DNA of 64,000 nucleotides, from contig NZ_CADFEN010000015.1 in NCBI RefSeq assembly GCF_902833145.1, forward strand, positions 97,481-161,480, in the 5' to 3' direction. Positions 8,865-20,421 of this stretch are shown here, piece by piece. How positions within the stretch are numbered: position 1 is the first letter of the stretch; the number at the start of each line of letters is the position of its first letter. The DNA is from Burkholderia sp. BCC0506 (lineage in GTDB: Bacteria; Pseudomonadota; Gammaproteobacteria; Burkholderiales; Burkholderiaceae). Below the pieces are notes generated by a model that saw only the letters and a list, made by a program, of their open reading frames with translations, was not told the DNA's origin and ran no database searches. The translations under genes and the position numbers were made by a program.

Positions 8865-9872
8865 ATGGCAGCCCCCATTCTCGATCCGAACGCGCCGGCT
8901 TTCACGCGGCGCTACATGAATCTCGCCGATCCGCGCCTGGGCGCGCAGGCCCTCTTCGCCAGCGACGAATTCTTCGCGCCGAAGGAGCGCATGCTCAATC
9001 CCGAGCCGGCCGTGTTCATGCCCGGCAAGTACGACGATCACGGCAAGTGGATGGACGGCTGGGAAACGCGCCGCAAGCGCACGACCGGCCACGACTTCTG
9101 CGTGGTCCGGCTCGCGCGGCCGGGCGTGATCCACGGCGTCGATCTCGATACGAGCCACTTCACCGGCAACTTCCCGCCGGCCGCGTCGATCGAGGCGTGC
9201 GCGGCGGACGGTGACACGCCGCCCGACGACGCCGCATGGCGCACGATCGTCCCCGCGACGACGCTGCAGGGCAATTCGCATCACTACGTGAGCGTCGACG
9301 ATGCGCAGCCGGTCACGCACCTGCGCGTGAACCTGTATCCGGACGGCGGGCTCGCGCGGCTGCGCGTGTATGGCCAGCCGCAGCGCGACTGGCGCCGCGT
9401 GCCGGCGGGCGAACTCGTCGATCTCGCGGCGATCGAGAACGGCGGTTATCTGGTGGCCGCGAACAACCAGCACTTCGGCCCGGCCTCGCAGATGCTGATG
9501 CCGGGGCGCGGCGTGAACATGGGCGACGGCTGGGAAACGCGGCGGCGCCGCGAGCCCGGCAACGACTGGGCGATCGTCGCGCTCGCGCGGCCGGGCATCA
9601 TCCGGCGCGTCGAGGTCGATACGGCCTTCTTCAAGGGCAATTTCCCCGACCGCTGCTCGCTGCAGGCCGCGCACGTCACGGGTGGCACCGACGATTCGCT
9701 CGTCACGCAGGCGATGTTCTGGGCCGAACTGCTCGGCGAGCAGAAGCTGCAGATGGACCACGTGCACACGTTCGACCAGCTCGCGGCGCTCGGCCCCGTC
9801 ACGCACGTGCGGTTCAACATCTTCCCGGACGGCGGCGTGTCGCGCCTGCGTCTGTGGGGCGAGCCGGCTTGA
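8865..9872 (+). CDS. alc: Allantoicase
   Basis: The product (335 residues) is allantoicase, which hydrolyses allantoate to ureidoglycolate and urea in purine degradation. The protein is an internal duplication of two related jelly-roll halves. The first half carries DGWETRRKR near residue 65 and [21 protein letters not shown] near residue 83. The second carries DGWETRRRR and [21 protein letters not shown] near residues 220-260. This repeat structure is diagnostic for the family. ATG 8865 follows a GGAGA site. The gene lies 105 bases after the transporter and 14 bases before allA, so the three are probably cotranscribed. Confidence 0.96.
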   Translation: MAAPILDPNAPAFTRRYMNLADPRLGAQALFASDEFFAPKERMLNPEPAVFMPGKYDDHGKWMDGWETRRKRTTGHDFCVVRLARPGVIHGVDLDTSHFTGNFPPAASIEACAADGDTPPDDAAWRTIVPATTLQGNSHHYVSVDDAQPVTHLRVNLYPDGGLARLRVYGQPQRDWRRVPAGELVDLAAIENGGYLVAANNQHFGPASQMLMPGRGVNMGDGWETRRRREPGNDWAIVALARPGIIRRVEVDTAFFKGNFPDRCSLQAAHVTGGTDDSLVTQAMFWAELLGEQKLQMDHVHTFDQLAALGPVTHVRFNIFPDGGVSRLRLWGEPA

Positions 9873-9886
9873 AGGAGGGCGGCGGC

Positions 9887-10420
9887 ATGAGCGGAACCCC
9901 GATCCTGCGCGTCGAGCGCCTGACCCGCGAAGCGTTCGCGCCGTTCGGCGACGTGATCGCGCTCGAAGGCGCGCGGCATTTTCCGATCAACGGCGGCACG
10001 ACCGAGCGCTTTCACGATCTCGCGACGATCGACGTGTGCGCGGACGGCGGCCGGCCGCTCGTCAGCGTGTTTCGCGCGCAGCCGCGCGCGCTGCCGGTGG
10101 CGATCACGCTGATGGAGCGTCATCCGCACGGCAGCCAGGCGTTCATCCCGCTCGCGGCCGTGTCGCGCTACGCGATCGTCGTCGCGCCGGCCGGCGAGTT
10201 CCGGCCCGACGCGATGCGCGCGTTCCTGGCCGAGGGCTGGCAGGGCGTCAATTATGCGAAGGGCGTCTGGCACCATCCGCTGCTCGCGCTCGACGCGGTC
10301 AGCGATTTCGTGATCGTCGATCGCGGCGGGCCGCAGCCGAATTGCGACGAGATTCCGCTGGAACGCGCGTGGGCGCTCGATTTGGAGCCCGCCTGCGCGG
10401 GCGCCGAAGGGATTTCGTAA
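9887..10420 (+). CDS. allA: Ureidoglycolate lyase
   Basis: This 177-residue cupin-fold enzyme splits ureidoglycolate into glyoxylate and urea, the step after allantoicase. Recognisable segments are [13 protein letters not shown] near residue 16, [14 protein letters not shown] near residue 32, [14 protein letters not shown] near residue 73 and [12 protein letters not shown] near residue 125, which include the conserved histidine and acidic residues of AllA. ATG 9887 is preceded by GAAGGAGGG, which overlaps the end of alc. It is the last gene of the operon and converges with fur. Confidence 0.95.
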   Translation: MSGTPILRVERLTREAFAPFGDVIALEGARHFPINGGTTERFHDLATIDVCADGGRPLVSVFRAQPRALPVAITLMERHPHGSQAFIPLAAVSRYAIVVAPAGEFRPDAMRAFLAEGWQGVNYAKGVWHHPLLALDAVSDFVIVDRGGPQPNCDEIPLERAWALDLEPACAGAEGIS

Positions 10421-10449
10421 GTATTCCGGGCGCGCGGCACGCGCCCCGT

Positions 10450-10491
10450 AAAAAACGGACGGCCCGGGCGGCGGGATGCCGGCCGGGCCGT
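10450..10491 (-). terminator. Terminator of fur
   Basis: ACGGCCCGG at 10459-10467 pairs with CCGGGCCGT at 10483-10491. On the minus strand the stem is followed, after CCG, by six T residues (10450-10455). On the plus strand there is no T-run, so it mainly serves fur. Confidence 0.65.
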
Positions 10492-10514
10492 GCCGCGTGC
10501 GCGGGTGGCGCGAT

Positions 10515-10943
10515 TCAGTGCTTGCGGTGCGGGCAGTTCTCGGTCGTGCACGAACCGTACATCGCGAGCGAGTGCTCCTGGAGCCGGAAGCCGCGTTCCT
10601 TCGCGATCGCCTGCTGGCGGCTCTCGATCTCGGCGTCGAAGAATTCCTCGACGCGGCCGCAATCGAGGCACACGAGGTGATCGTGGTGCGAACCTTCGTT
10701 CAGCTCGAACACCGCCTTGCCGGATTCGAAGTTGCTGCGCGACAGCAGGCCGGCCTGCTCGAACTGCGTGAGCACGCGATAGACGGTGGCGAGCCCGATG
10801 TCGAGCTGCTCGTTGAGCAGGTTGCGGTAGACGTCTTCGGCCGTCAGGTGCCGCACGGGGCTCTGCTGGAAGATCTCGAGAATCTTGAGGCGCGGTAGGG
10901 TGGCCTTTAGCCCGATATTCTTGAGATCCGTCGGATTGGTCAT
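10515..10943 (-). CDS. fur: Ferric uptake regulator
   Basis: This 142-residue iron-responsive repressor has an N-terminal winged helix (about residues 1-85; [11 protein letters not shown] and [17 protein letters not shown]) and a C-terminal dimerisation domain. The [11 protein letters not shown] motif near residues 88-98 contains metal-binding histidines and the structural zinc cysteines. Further cysteines lie in the C-terminal [11 protein letters not shown]. Length and motifs match betaproteobacterial Fur. It is divergent from bamE, as commonly found in Burkholderiales. I found no convincing Fur box in the shared gap. Confidence 0.97.
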   Translation of the reverse strand: MTNPTDLKNIGLKATLPRLKILEIFQQSPVRHLTAEDVYRNLLNEQLDIGLATVYRVLTQFEQAGLLSRSNFESGKAVFELNEGSHHDHLVCLDCGRVEEFFDAEIESRQQAIAKERGFRLQEHSLAMYGSCTTENCPHRKH

Positions 10944-10961
10944 GGCTAGGCATCCCTAGAG

Positions 10962-10967
10962 TACAAT
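10962..10967 (+). promoter_or_regulatory. Likely -10 box of bamE
   Basis: TACAAT in the context GTACAATGCAGG lies in the fur/bamE gap, about 118 bases before the bamE ATG. The same context recurs before pyrC and, less exactly, before proA and erpA. No good -35 element is visible. Confidence 0.5.
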
Positions 10968-11084
10968 GCAGGGCTTCAATGTTACCGGCTTTTCGCCGTT
11001 CCAGAAACACGCGCGGCCTGCACGCGGGCCAGCACGGTGAAGGAAATGATCCCAGAATCGCTTTCGCACTTTCAGAGGAGTCGC

Positions 11085-11879
11085 ATGCGGAGTGCCATCA
11101 TCGCTGCCGCCGCCGTTGTCGCGCTGGCGGGTTGTTCGTCGTACGACAGCGTGACGCAGCGCATTGCGCAGAGCATCACGCCGTATCGGATCACCGTCGT
11201 GCAAGGCAACTTCGTGTCGCAGGAGAAAGCCGCACAGTTGCAGGTCGGTATGACGCGCGAGCAGGTCCGCGCGCTGCTCGGCACGCCGCTGCTGGCGGAC
11301 ATGTTCCACGCGGATCGCTGGGATTACCTCTTCTACTTCAAGCGCGGCTCGACGTCGGTCGTCCAGCAGCGTGACCTCGTGGTGACCTTCTCGGGCGATC
11401 GCGTCGCGAGCTGGACCGGCGCCGACAACCTGCCGTCCGAGCTCGACCTGCTGGCCGACATCGACGGCGATCGCGGCGGCAAGAAGGCGAAGGCCGCGGC
11501 CGCGGCGAAGAAGGCGTCCGAAGCGGCCGCCGCGAGCGCCGCGCAGGCTGCCGCTGCCGCGAGCCCGGCCACCGTGCCGGCCTCCGGCGCGGCGGTCGAC
11601 CAGGATGCGAACGCCCAGGCGGCGCGCGCGGCCAACCGCGCGACCAACCAGGTGTCGGGGCAGGGTGCGGCTTCGCGCCGGTTCACGCCGTCCGCGCAGG
11701 CTCAGGGCGGCGCGCCGGTGCCGGGCGGCCAGCCGCCGGGCGCCGCGCCGGCGATCCAGCCGCAGTTCCAGTTCCACCGTCCGCCGCAGCCGAACGTGTC
11801 GAACGAGGCGTCGCCGCCGGTCGGCCCGCAAGGCTCGGACAACCTGCAGAACCAGCCGCTCACCGCGCCGGCGCAGTAA
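11085..11879 (+). CDS. bamE: Outer-membrane assembly lipoprotein BamE with long C-terminal extension
   Basis: BamE is a small lipoprotein of the BAM complex, which inserts beta-barrel proteins into the outer membrane. The signal peptide ends in a lipobox (LAGC) with the lipidated cysteine at residue 17. The conserved domain follows to about residue 115, including VQGNFVSQEKAAQLQVGMTR and DRWDYLFYFKRG. Residues 120-264 form an Ala/Lys-rich helix-like stretch followed by a Pro/Gln/Ala-rich, probably disordered tail. The E. coli protein has only about 113 residues, so the extension doubles the protein. ATG 11085 has AGAGGAG just upstream. It is divergent from fur. Confidence 0.92.
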   Translation: MRSAIIAAAAVVALAGCSSYDSVTQRIAQSITPYRITVVQGNFVSQEKAAQLQVGMTREQVRALLGTPLLADMFHADRWDYLFYFKRGSTSVVQQRDLVVTFSGDRVASWTGADNLPSELDLLADIDGDRGGKKAKAAAAAKKASEAAAASAAQAAAAASPATVPASGAAVDQDANAQAARAANRATNQVSGQGAASRRFTPSAQAQGGAPVPGGQPPGAAPAIQPQFQFHRPPQPNVSNEASPPVGPQGSDNLQNQPLTAPAQ

Positions 11880-11944
11880 GCGGCCGGCGTGCGGAAACGG
11901 GGCGGCATGCGCCGCCCGCCTTTAGACTTGTCGTATAGAAAGCC

Positions 11945-12742
11945 ATGAAGATTGCGATTGCCGGCGCATCGGGCCGAATGGGCCGGATGCTGATCGAAGC
12001 CGTTCTCAACGATGCCGACGCGCAGCTCGTCGGCGCGCTCGACCGCGCCGGTTCGCCGTTCCTCGGCCAGGACGCCGGTGCGTTCCTCGGCAAGGACACC
12101 GGGATCAAGCTGACCGACGATCTCGACGCCGTGTTCGCGCAGGCCGACTACCTGATCGACTTCACGCGTCCGGAAGGCACGATGGCCCACATCGAGGCCG
12201 CGCTGCGCCACGACGTGAAGCTCGTGATCGGCACGACCGGCTTCACCGCCGAGCAGAAGGCCGGGCTGCAGGCCGCGGCGGGCCAGATCGGGATCGTGTT
12301 CGCGGCGAACATGAGCGTCGGCGTGAACGTCACGCTGAAGCTGCTCGAATTCGCGGCGAAGCATTTCTCGCACGGCTACGACATCGAGATCATCGAAGCG
12401 CATCACCGCCACAAGGTCGACGCGCCGTCGGGCACCGCGCTGATGATGGGCGAAGCCGTCGCCGGCGCGCTCGGGCGCTCGCTCGACGATTGCGCGGTGT
12501 ACGGCCGCCACGGCGTGACGGGCGAGCGCGATCCGTCGTCGATCGGCTTTGCCGCGGTGCGCGGCGGCGACATCGTCGGCGACCACACCGTGCTGTTCGC
12601 CGGGATCGGCGAGCGCATCGAGATCACGCACAAGTCGTCGAGCCGCGTGTCGTACGCGCAGGGCGCGTTGCGTGCGGTCCGCTTCCTGTCGGCGCGCGGC
12701 GCCGGCCTGTTCGACATGCAGGACGTGCTCGGCCTGCGCTGA
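11945..12742 (+). CDS. dapB: 4-hydroxy-tetrahydrodipicolinate reductase
   Basis: This 265-residue cytosolic enzyme of the diaminopimelate/lysine pathway reduces hydroxy-tetrahydrodipicolinate with NAD(P)H. The N-terminal Rossmann motif is GASGRMGRM (residues 7-15). The substrate-binding and catalytic segment [15 protein letters not shown] lies near residue 153. The length fits the family. It begins 65 bases after bamE, and an ExbB-type gene follows 19 bases after its stop, so it may be cotranscribed with the downstream proton-channel pair. Confidence 0.97.
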   Translation: MKIAIAGASGRMGRMLIEAVLNDADAQLVGALDRAGSPFLGQDAGAFLGKDTGIKLTDDLDAVFAQADYLIDFTRPEGTMAHIEAALRHDVKLVIGTTGFTAEQKAGLQAAAGQIGIVFAANMSVGVNVTLKLLEFAAKHFSHGYDIEIIEAHHRHKVDAPSGTALMMGEAVAGALGRSLDDCAVYGRHGVTGERDPSSIGFAAVRGGDIVGDHTVLFAGIGERIEITHKSSSRVSYAQGALRAVRFLSARGAGLFDMQDVLGLR

Positions 12743-12761
12743 CCCTCACGGGGAAACTCCG

Positions 12762-13430
12762 ATGGCGATTCCCACCGGCGTTGTCCACTACCTCGAAAGC
12801 GGCGATGCGATCACGCACGCCGTCGCCTATGTGCTGCTGGCGATGTCCGTCGCCAGCTGGTGCTTCCTCTTCATGAAAGCCTGGCTGCTGGTCCGCGCGA
12901 AGCGGCAGGGGCCGCGCGCGCTCGCCGCGTTCTGGCGCGCGCCGTCGTTCGACGCGGGCATCGCCGCGCTGGCCGGCGCCGATCGCGAACGCGTGTTCGT
13001 GCCGCTCGCCGAAGCCGCGCGCGACGCGACCGACGCGCACGACCCGGCCGCGCTCGCCGCGCGCGTCGAGCGCAGCGAACGCGTGCTGCGCGCGCTGCGT
13101 CATGCGATGCTGCGTTCGCAGCGGCGCCTCGAATTCGGCCAGGTGCTGCTCGCGTCGATCGGCAGCACCGCGCCGTTCGTCGGGCTGCTCGGCACCGTGT
13201 GGGGCATCTACCATGCGCTCGGCAGCATCGCCGCGAGCGGGCAGGCGCAGATCGAGAACGTCGCGGGGCCGGTCGGCGAGGCGCTGATCATGACCGCGTT
13301 CGGGCTGGTCGTGGCGATCCCCGCGGTGCTCGCGTACAACATCCTCGGCCGGCTCGTCCGGCAGCTCGCCGAGGAACTCGACGGTTTCGCGCGCGATCTG
13401 CACGTCTTCGTGTGCGCGCAGGGCGCCTGA
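12762..13430 (+). CDS. MotA/TolQ/ExbB-family proton channel protein
   Basis: This 222-residue inner-membrane protein has about three membrane segments (near residues 15-40, 120-145 and 165-190). The conserved ASIGSTAPFVGLLGTVWGIYHA segment and EALIMTAFGLVVAIPAVLAYN mark the TolQ/ExbB family, which couples the proton motive force to work across the envelope. ATG 12762 was chosen because the longer reading runs back through dapB. It is followed after 24 bases by an ExbD-type gene. No TonB, TolA or TolB gene is nearby, so TonB-type energising is the more likely role than Tol-Pal, but this is inference. Confidence 0.88.
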   Translation: MAIPTGVVHYLESGDAITHAVAYVLLAMSVASWCFLFMKAWLLVRAKRQGPRALAAFWRAPSFDAGIAALAGADRERVFVPLAEAARDATDAHDPAALAARVERSERVLRALRHAMLRSQRRLEFGQVLLASIGSTAPFVGLLGTVWGIYHALGSIAASGQAQIENVAGPVGEALIMTAFGLVVAIPAVLAYNILGRLVRQLAEELDGFARDLHVFVCAQGA

Positions 13431-13454
13431 CGCGCCGGCTGCGGAGGAACGACC

Positions 13455-13910
13455 ATGGCATTCGGCGGGCTCGAGCACCACAAGACGTCCGCGCCGATGG
13501 CGGAGATCAACATGACGCCGCTGATCGACGTGATGCTCGTGCTGCTCGTCATCTTCATCATCACCGCGCCGCTGATGACGCACGCGATCCGGCTCGACCT
13601 GCCGAAGGTCGCGGCGAGCGTCGCGCGCGACACGCCGCAATCGGTCACGCTGTCGATCGACGACGCGGGCAAGCTCTACTGGGACGACGCGCCCGTGGCG
13701 CTCGACGCGCTGCCTGCGCGCTTCAAGGCCGCCGCCGCGAGCGCCGCGCCGCCCGAGCTGCGGCTGCGCGCGTCGCGCGCGACGCGCTACGACGTGATCG
13801 CGCAGGTGATGGGCGCCGCGCAGGCCGCGGGCCTCACGCGGATCGGCTTCGTCACCGACGTGCCGCCGGCCGGCAGCGCCGCGCCGGCCGCCGCCGGCGC
13901 GAAACCCTGA
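13455..13910 (+). CDS. ExbD/TolR-family biopolymer transport protein
   Basis: This 151-residue partner of the preceding channel protein has one N-terminal membrane helix (near residues 17-40). The conserved aspartate lies in the NMTPLIDVMLVLLVIFIITAPL segment. The periplasmic C-terminal domain follows and ends in an Ala/Pro-rich tail. The gene order dapB, exbB-like, exbD-like, leuS contains no third component, so this pair must work with a TonB or similar protein encoded elsewhere. Confidence 0.88.
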   Translation: MAFGGLEHHKTSAPMAEINMTPLIDVMLVLLVIFIITAPLMTHAIRLDLPKVAASVARDTPQSVTLSIDDAGKLYWDDAPVALDALPARFKAAAASAAPPELRLRASRATRYDVIAQVMGAAQAAGLTRIGFVTDVPPAGSAAPAAAGAKP

Positions 13911-16694
<2,784 letters not shown>

Positions 16695-16732
16695 CGGCCG
16701 CCGGCCATCGGACGTACCCAGAAGGAGCGAAG

Positions 16733-17284
16733 GTGATCCGCAGATCGTTTTTGATGCTCGTCGGCAGCGCGGTCGCGCTGTCGGCATGCGGCTTCCAGTT
16801 GCGCGGCCAGCAGGACTACGCGTTCAAGCACCTGTTCGTGGCCGGTGCGCCGGCGCCCGTCGAGGCGCGGCTCACGCGCCTCGTCCAGGCCGGCAGCGAC
16901 ACGAAGATCGTCAAGTCGGCGGACGACGCCGACGCGGTGCTGCGCATGTGGGAGTCGCGTGGCCAGAACACGCTGACGCTCAACAAGTACGGCTCCGCGC
17001 AGGAGTACGCGCTGTTCTACACGCTGAACTACACGCTGACGAGCAAGGACGGCACCGTGCTGATCCCGCCGAGCGCGATCGCGCTGAACCGCGCGATGAC
17101 GTACAGCGACCAGTACACGAACGCGAAGGCGCAGGAAGCCGACATCCTGTACGGCGACATGCAGAACGACGCGGTCGACCAGCTGATGCGGCGTCTCGCG
17201 ATCGTCCACTCGCTGACGCCGGCGCCCGAGGACGTGGTGCCGGGGGTCGCGCCGCGCGCGCCGCTGCCGCCGCCGCCGCTCTGA
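16733..17284 (+). CDS. lptE: LPS-assembly lipoprotein LptE
   Basis: LptE is the outer-membrane lipoprotein that plugs LptD and helps insert lipopolysaccharide into the outer leaflet. The 183-residue product has a signal peptide ending in a lipobox (LSAC, cysteine at residue 19) followed directly by GFQLRGQ, the typical LptE start. The tail is Pro/Ala-rich. The start is GTG 16733, placed after AGAAGGAGCGA; no ATG fits. It lies between leuS and holA, its conserved position. Confidence 0.93.
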   Translation: MIRRSFLMLVGSAVALSACGFQLRGQQDYAFKHLFVAGAPAPVEARLTRLVQAGSDTKIVKSADDADAVLRMWESRGQNTLTLNKYGSAQEYALFYTLNYTLTSKDGTVLIPPSAIALNRAMTYSDQYTNAKAQEADILYGDMQNDAVDQLMRRLAIVHSLTPAPEDVVPGVAPRAPLPPPPL

Positions 17285-17302
17285 TCGACGGCGCACGCAG
17301 CG

Positions 17303-18397
17303 ATGCAATTGCGACTTGATGCGCTGGAGCCGCACCTCGCGAAGGGGTTGGCCGGGCTCTATACCGTCTACGGCGACGAGCCGCTGCTCGCGCAGGAAGC
17401 GTGCGACCGCATTCGCGCGGCCGCACGCGCGGCGGGCTTCACCGAGCGTTCGGTGCATACGGTCGAGCGCGGCTTCGACTGGAGCGTGCTGCTCGGCGCG
17501 ACCCAGGCGATGTCGCTGTTCGGCGAGCGCCAGCTGATCGAGCTGCGCATTCCGTCGGGCAAGCCCGGCAAGGAAGGCGCCGACGCGCTGAAGACGCTTG
17601 CGGCGACGCCCAATCCGGACGCGCTGATGCTCGTCACGCTGCCGCGCCTCGACGCGGCCACGCAGAAATCCGCGTGGTTCACCGCGCTGCAGAACGGCGG
17701 CGTCGCGCTGAAGATCGATCCGGTCGAGCGCGCGCAACTGCCGAACTGGATCGGCCAGCGACTCGCGATGCAGGGCCAGCGCGTCGCGCCCGGCGAGGAC
17801 GGGCGGCGTGCGCTGCAGTTCATCGCGGAGCGCGTCGAAGGCAACCTGCTCGCCGCGCACCAGGAAATCCAGAAGCTCGGGCTGCTGTATCCGCAGGGCG
17901 CGCTGTCGTTCGAGCAGGTGCACGACGCGGTGCTGAACGTCGCGCGCTACGACGTGTTCAAGCTGAACGAGGCGATGCTCGCCGGCGACGCCGCGCGGCT
18001 CGCGCGGATGATCGACGGGCTGAAGGGCGAGGGCGAGGCGATCGTGCTCGTGATGTGGGCCGTCGTCGAGGAACTGCGCACGCTGCTGCGGATCAAGCGC
18101 GGCACGACGGCCGGCAAGCCGCTCGCGACGCTGCTGCGCGAGAACCGCGTATGGGGGCCGCGCGAGCGGTTGATCGCGCCCGCGCTGAACCGCGTGTCGG
18201 AAGCGGTGCTCGAAAAGGCGCTCGCGTTTGCCGCGAAGCTCGACCGGCAGGTCAAGGGGCTCACGGCCGTCGCGCCGGGCCGCCGCACGCAGGACGAGCC
18301 GCCGCCCGACCCGTGGGACGGGCTGTTCCAGCTCGCGATGACGGTCGCGGGCGCCCGCGGCGAGCGACCGCCGACCGCGGGTCGCGTGCGACGCTAA
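17303..18397 (+). CDS. holA: DNA polymerase III delta subunit
   Basis: HolA is the clamp-loader subunit that opens the beta sliding clamp during replication. The 364-residue protein has a conserved N-terminal region (MQLRLDALEPHL, VYGDEPLLAQEACDRIR) that binds the clamp. A degenerate AAA+ core follows, then the C-terminal collar domain. The E. coli protein is of similar length. The gene starts 18 bases after lptE, so leuS-lptE-holA is a likely operon. The C-terminal twenty or so residues are Pro/Arg-rich and not conserved in the family. Confidence 0.95.
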   Translation: MQLRLDALEPHLAKGLAGLYTVYGDEPLLAQEACDRIRAAARAAGFTERSVHTVERGFDWSVLLGATQAMSLFGERQLIELRIPSGKPGKEGADALKTLAATPNPDALMLVTLPRLDAATQKSAWFTALQNGGVALKIDPVERAQLPNWIGQRLAMQGQRVAPGEDGRRALQFIAERVEGNLLAAHQEIQKLGLLYPQGALSFEQVHDAVLNVARYDVFKLNEAMLAGDAARLARMIDGLKGEGEAIVLVMWAVVEELRTLLRIKRGTTAGKPLATLLRENRVWGPRERLIAPALNRVSEAVLEKALAFAAKLDRQVKGLTAVAPGRRTQDEPPPDPWDGLFQLAMTVAGARGERPPTAGRVRR

Positions 18398-18436
18398 GTC
18401 CCGTTCGGGCCTTCAGCGCGCGCTGCGCAACCCGCT

Positions 18437-18442
18437 TACAAT
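18437..18442 (+). promoter_or_regulatory. Likely -10 box of proA
   Basis: TACAAT (context CTTACAATGCTTTG) lies 40 bases after holA and about 150 bases before the proA start. There is no clear -35 element. Confidence 0.45.
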
Positions 18443-18593
18443 GCTTTGATGACCGGGGCGCCGCCCCGCGCGGCGCGGCCTGGCGGCCGCCACCCCGCAC
18501 GGACGGCCGCCCACGGGTGGCCTCCCGGATGGCCGTCCCATGCTTCCCCACGAATTCATGCCGCCCCGCGCGGCTCGCTTCTCGAGTCACACG

Positions 18594-19865
18594 ATGGATA
18601 TCGATCAGTACATGACCGACCTGGGCCGTCGCGCCCGGCACGCTTCCCGCGCGATGGCGCGCGCCAGCACGGCCGCGAAGAACGCGGCGCTCGACGCCGT
18701 GGCCCGCGCGATCGAACGCGACGCGCAGACGCTGAAGGAGGCGAACGCGCGCGACGTCGCCCGCGCCCGTGAAAAGGGGCTCGATGCGGCGTTCGTCGAC
18801 CGCCTGACGCTGTCCGACAAGGCGCTGAACACGATGGTCGAAGGGCTGCGCCAGGTCGCGTCGCTCGCCGATCCGATCGGCGAGATCGGCAACCTCAAGT
18901 TCCGCCCGAGCGGCATCCAGGTCGGCCAGATGCGCGTGCCGCTCGGCGTGATCGGGATCATCTACGAGTCGCGCCCGAACGTGACGATCGATGCGGCCGC
19001 GCTGTGCCTGAAATCGGGCAACGCGACGATCCTGCGCGGCGGCTCCGAGGCGCTCGAGTCGAACGCGGCGCTCGCGAAGCTGATCGGCGAAGGGCTCGAG
19101 GCGGCGGGCCTCCCGCAGGATGCGGTGCAGGTCGTCGCGACCGCCGATCGCGCGGCGGTCGGCAAGCTGATCACGATGACCGAATACGTCGACGTGATCG
19201 TGCCGCGCGGCGGCAAGAGCCTGATCGAACGGCTGATCAACGAGGCGCGCGTGCCGATGATCAAGCACCTCGACGGGATCTGCCACGTGTACGTCGACGA
19301 TCGCGCCGATCTCGACAAGGCGCTGACCGTCTGCGACAACGCGAAGACGCACCGCTACGGCACCTGCAACACGATGGAGACGCTGCTCGTGTCGAGCGGC
19401 ATCGCCGCGAAGCTGCTGCCGCCGCTCGGCAGGCTGTATCGCGACAAGCAGGTCGAACTGCGCGTCGATGCGGCCGCGCGCGCGGTGCTCGCCGATGCGG
19501 GCGTCGGCCCGCTCGTCGACGCGACGGAAGCAGACTGGCACACCGAGTATCTGGCGCCGGTGCTCGCGATCAAGGTCGTCGACGGCCTCGATGCCGCGAT
19601 CGAGCACATCAACCATTACGGCTCGCATCACACCGATGCGATCGTCACCGAGGATCACGACCGCGCGATGCGGTTCCTGCGCGAAGTCGATTCGGCGAGC
19701 GTGATGGTCAACGCGTCGACGCGCTTCGCGGACGGTTTCGAATTCGGCCTCGGCGCGGAAATCGGCATCTCGAACGACAAGCTGCACGCACGCGGCCCCG
19801 TCGGCCTGGAAGGGCTCACGTCGCTGAAGTACGTGGTGCTCGGTCACGGCGAAGGCCGTCAGTAA
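18594..19865 (+). CDS. proA: Gamma-glutamyl phosphate reductase
   Basis: This 423-residue enzyme of proline synthesis reduces glutamyl-5-phosphate to glutamate semialdehyde with NADPH. It is an aldehyde-dehydrogenase-fold protein. The catalytic cysteine lies in [13 protein letters not shown] near residue 263, and [20 protein letters not shown] near the C-terminus is typical. ATG 18594 ([10 protein letters not shown]) gives the normal family N-terminus; an upstream ATG at 18540 would add 18 residues without family support. ProB is not adjacent. Confidence 0.95.
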   Translation: MDIDQYMTDLGRRARHASRAMARASTAAKNAALDAVARAIERDAQTLKEANARDVARAREKGLDAAFVDRLTLSDKALNTMVEGLRQVASLADPIGEIGNLKFRPSGIQVGQMRVPLGVIGIIYESRPNVTIDAAALCLKSGNATILRGGSEALESNAALAKLIGEGLEAAGLPQDAVQVVATADRAAVGKLITMTEYVDVIVPRGGKSLIERLINEARVPMIKHLDGICHVYVDDRADLDKALTVCDNAKTHRYGTCNTMETLLVSSGIAAKLLPPLGRLYRDKQVELRVDAAARAVLADAGVGPLVDATEADWHTEYLAPVLAIKVVDGLDAAIEHINHYGSHHTDAIVTEDHDRAMRFLREVDSASVMVNASTRFADGFEFGLGAEIGISNDKLHARGPVGLEGLTSLKYVVLGHGEGRQ

Positions 19866-19888
19866 GTCAACCGCGAGGCACACAACCG

Positions 19889-20311
19889 ATGGCAATGCTC
19901 TGGGTCAAGACGTTCCATGTCGTTCTGATCGCCGCGTGGTTCGCGGGGCTGTTCTACCTGCCGCGCATCTACGTGAACCTGGCCATGGAGACGGACCCGG
20001 CCGCGGTGCGGCGCCTGCTGCTGATGGCGCGCAAGCTGTTCCGCTTCATGACGATGATCGCGGTGCCCGCGCTCGCCTGCGGGCTGTGGCTCTGGCTCGT
20101 GATCGGCATCGGGCAGGGGCAGGGCTGGATCCACGCGAAGGTGACGGTGGTGCTGCTGCTGATCGTCTATCACGCGTATTGCGGGCACCTGCTGCGGGTG
20201 TTCGAGCGCGGCGAGAACCGCCGCACCGACAAGTGGTATCGCGTGTTCAACGAGCTGCCGGTGCTCGGCATGCTCGCGGCGGTCGCGCTGGTCGTGATCA
20301 AGCCGTTCTGA
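19889..20311 (+). CDS. hemJ: HemJ/CopD-family membrane protein
   Basis: This 140-residue protein has about four membrane helices. It begins MAMLWVKTFHVVLIAAWFAG with the conserved histidine at residue 10, and it carries an HAKVTVVLLLIVYHAY segment near residue 85. These match the HemJ family of protoporphyrinogen IX oxidases, which perform the penultimate haem step in many bacteria that lack HemG/HemY. Databases also label the family CopD-like or UPF0093. The gene starts 23 bases after proA and is probably cotranscribed. The enzymatic role follows from the family and was not shown here. Confidence 0.8.
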   Translation: MAMLWVKTFHVVLIAAWFAGLFYLPRIYVNLAMETDPAAVRRLLLMARKLFRFMTMIAVPALACGLWLWLVIGIGQGQGWIHAKVTVVLLLIVYHAYCGHLLRVFERGENRRTDKWYRVFNELPVLGMLAAVALVVIKPF

Positions 20312-20351
20312 GCGGCGCGGCGGGCGAATACGTCGCCGCCGGATCATGCGC

Positions 20352-20380
20352 AACGGCGCCCCTCGGGGCGCCGTTGTTCG
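20352..20380. terminator. Terminator between the hemJ-like gene and hexR
   Basis: AACGGCGCCC at 20352-20361 pairs with GGGCGCCGTT at 20366-20375 around a CTCG tetraloop. A modest T-rich stretch (GTTCGTTT) follows. It separates convergent genes. Confidence 0.75.
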
Positions 20381-20421
20381 TTTACGGGCCGATCTTACGT
20401 GCCGCCGCGCGCGGCACGGAT

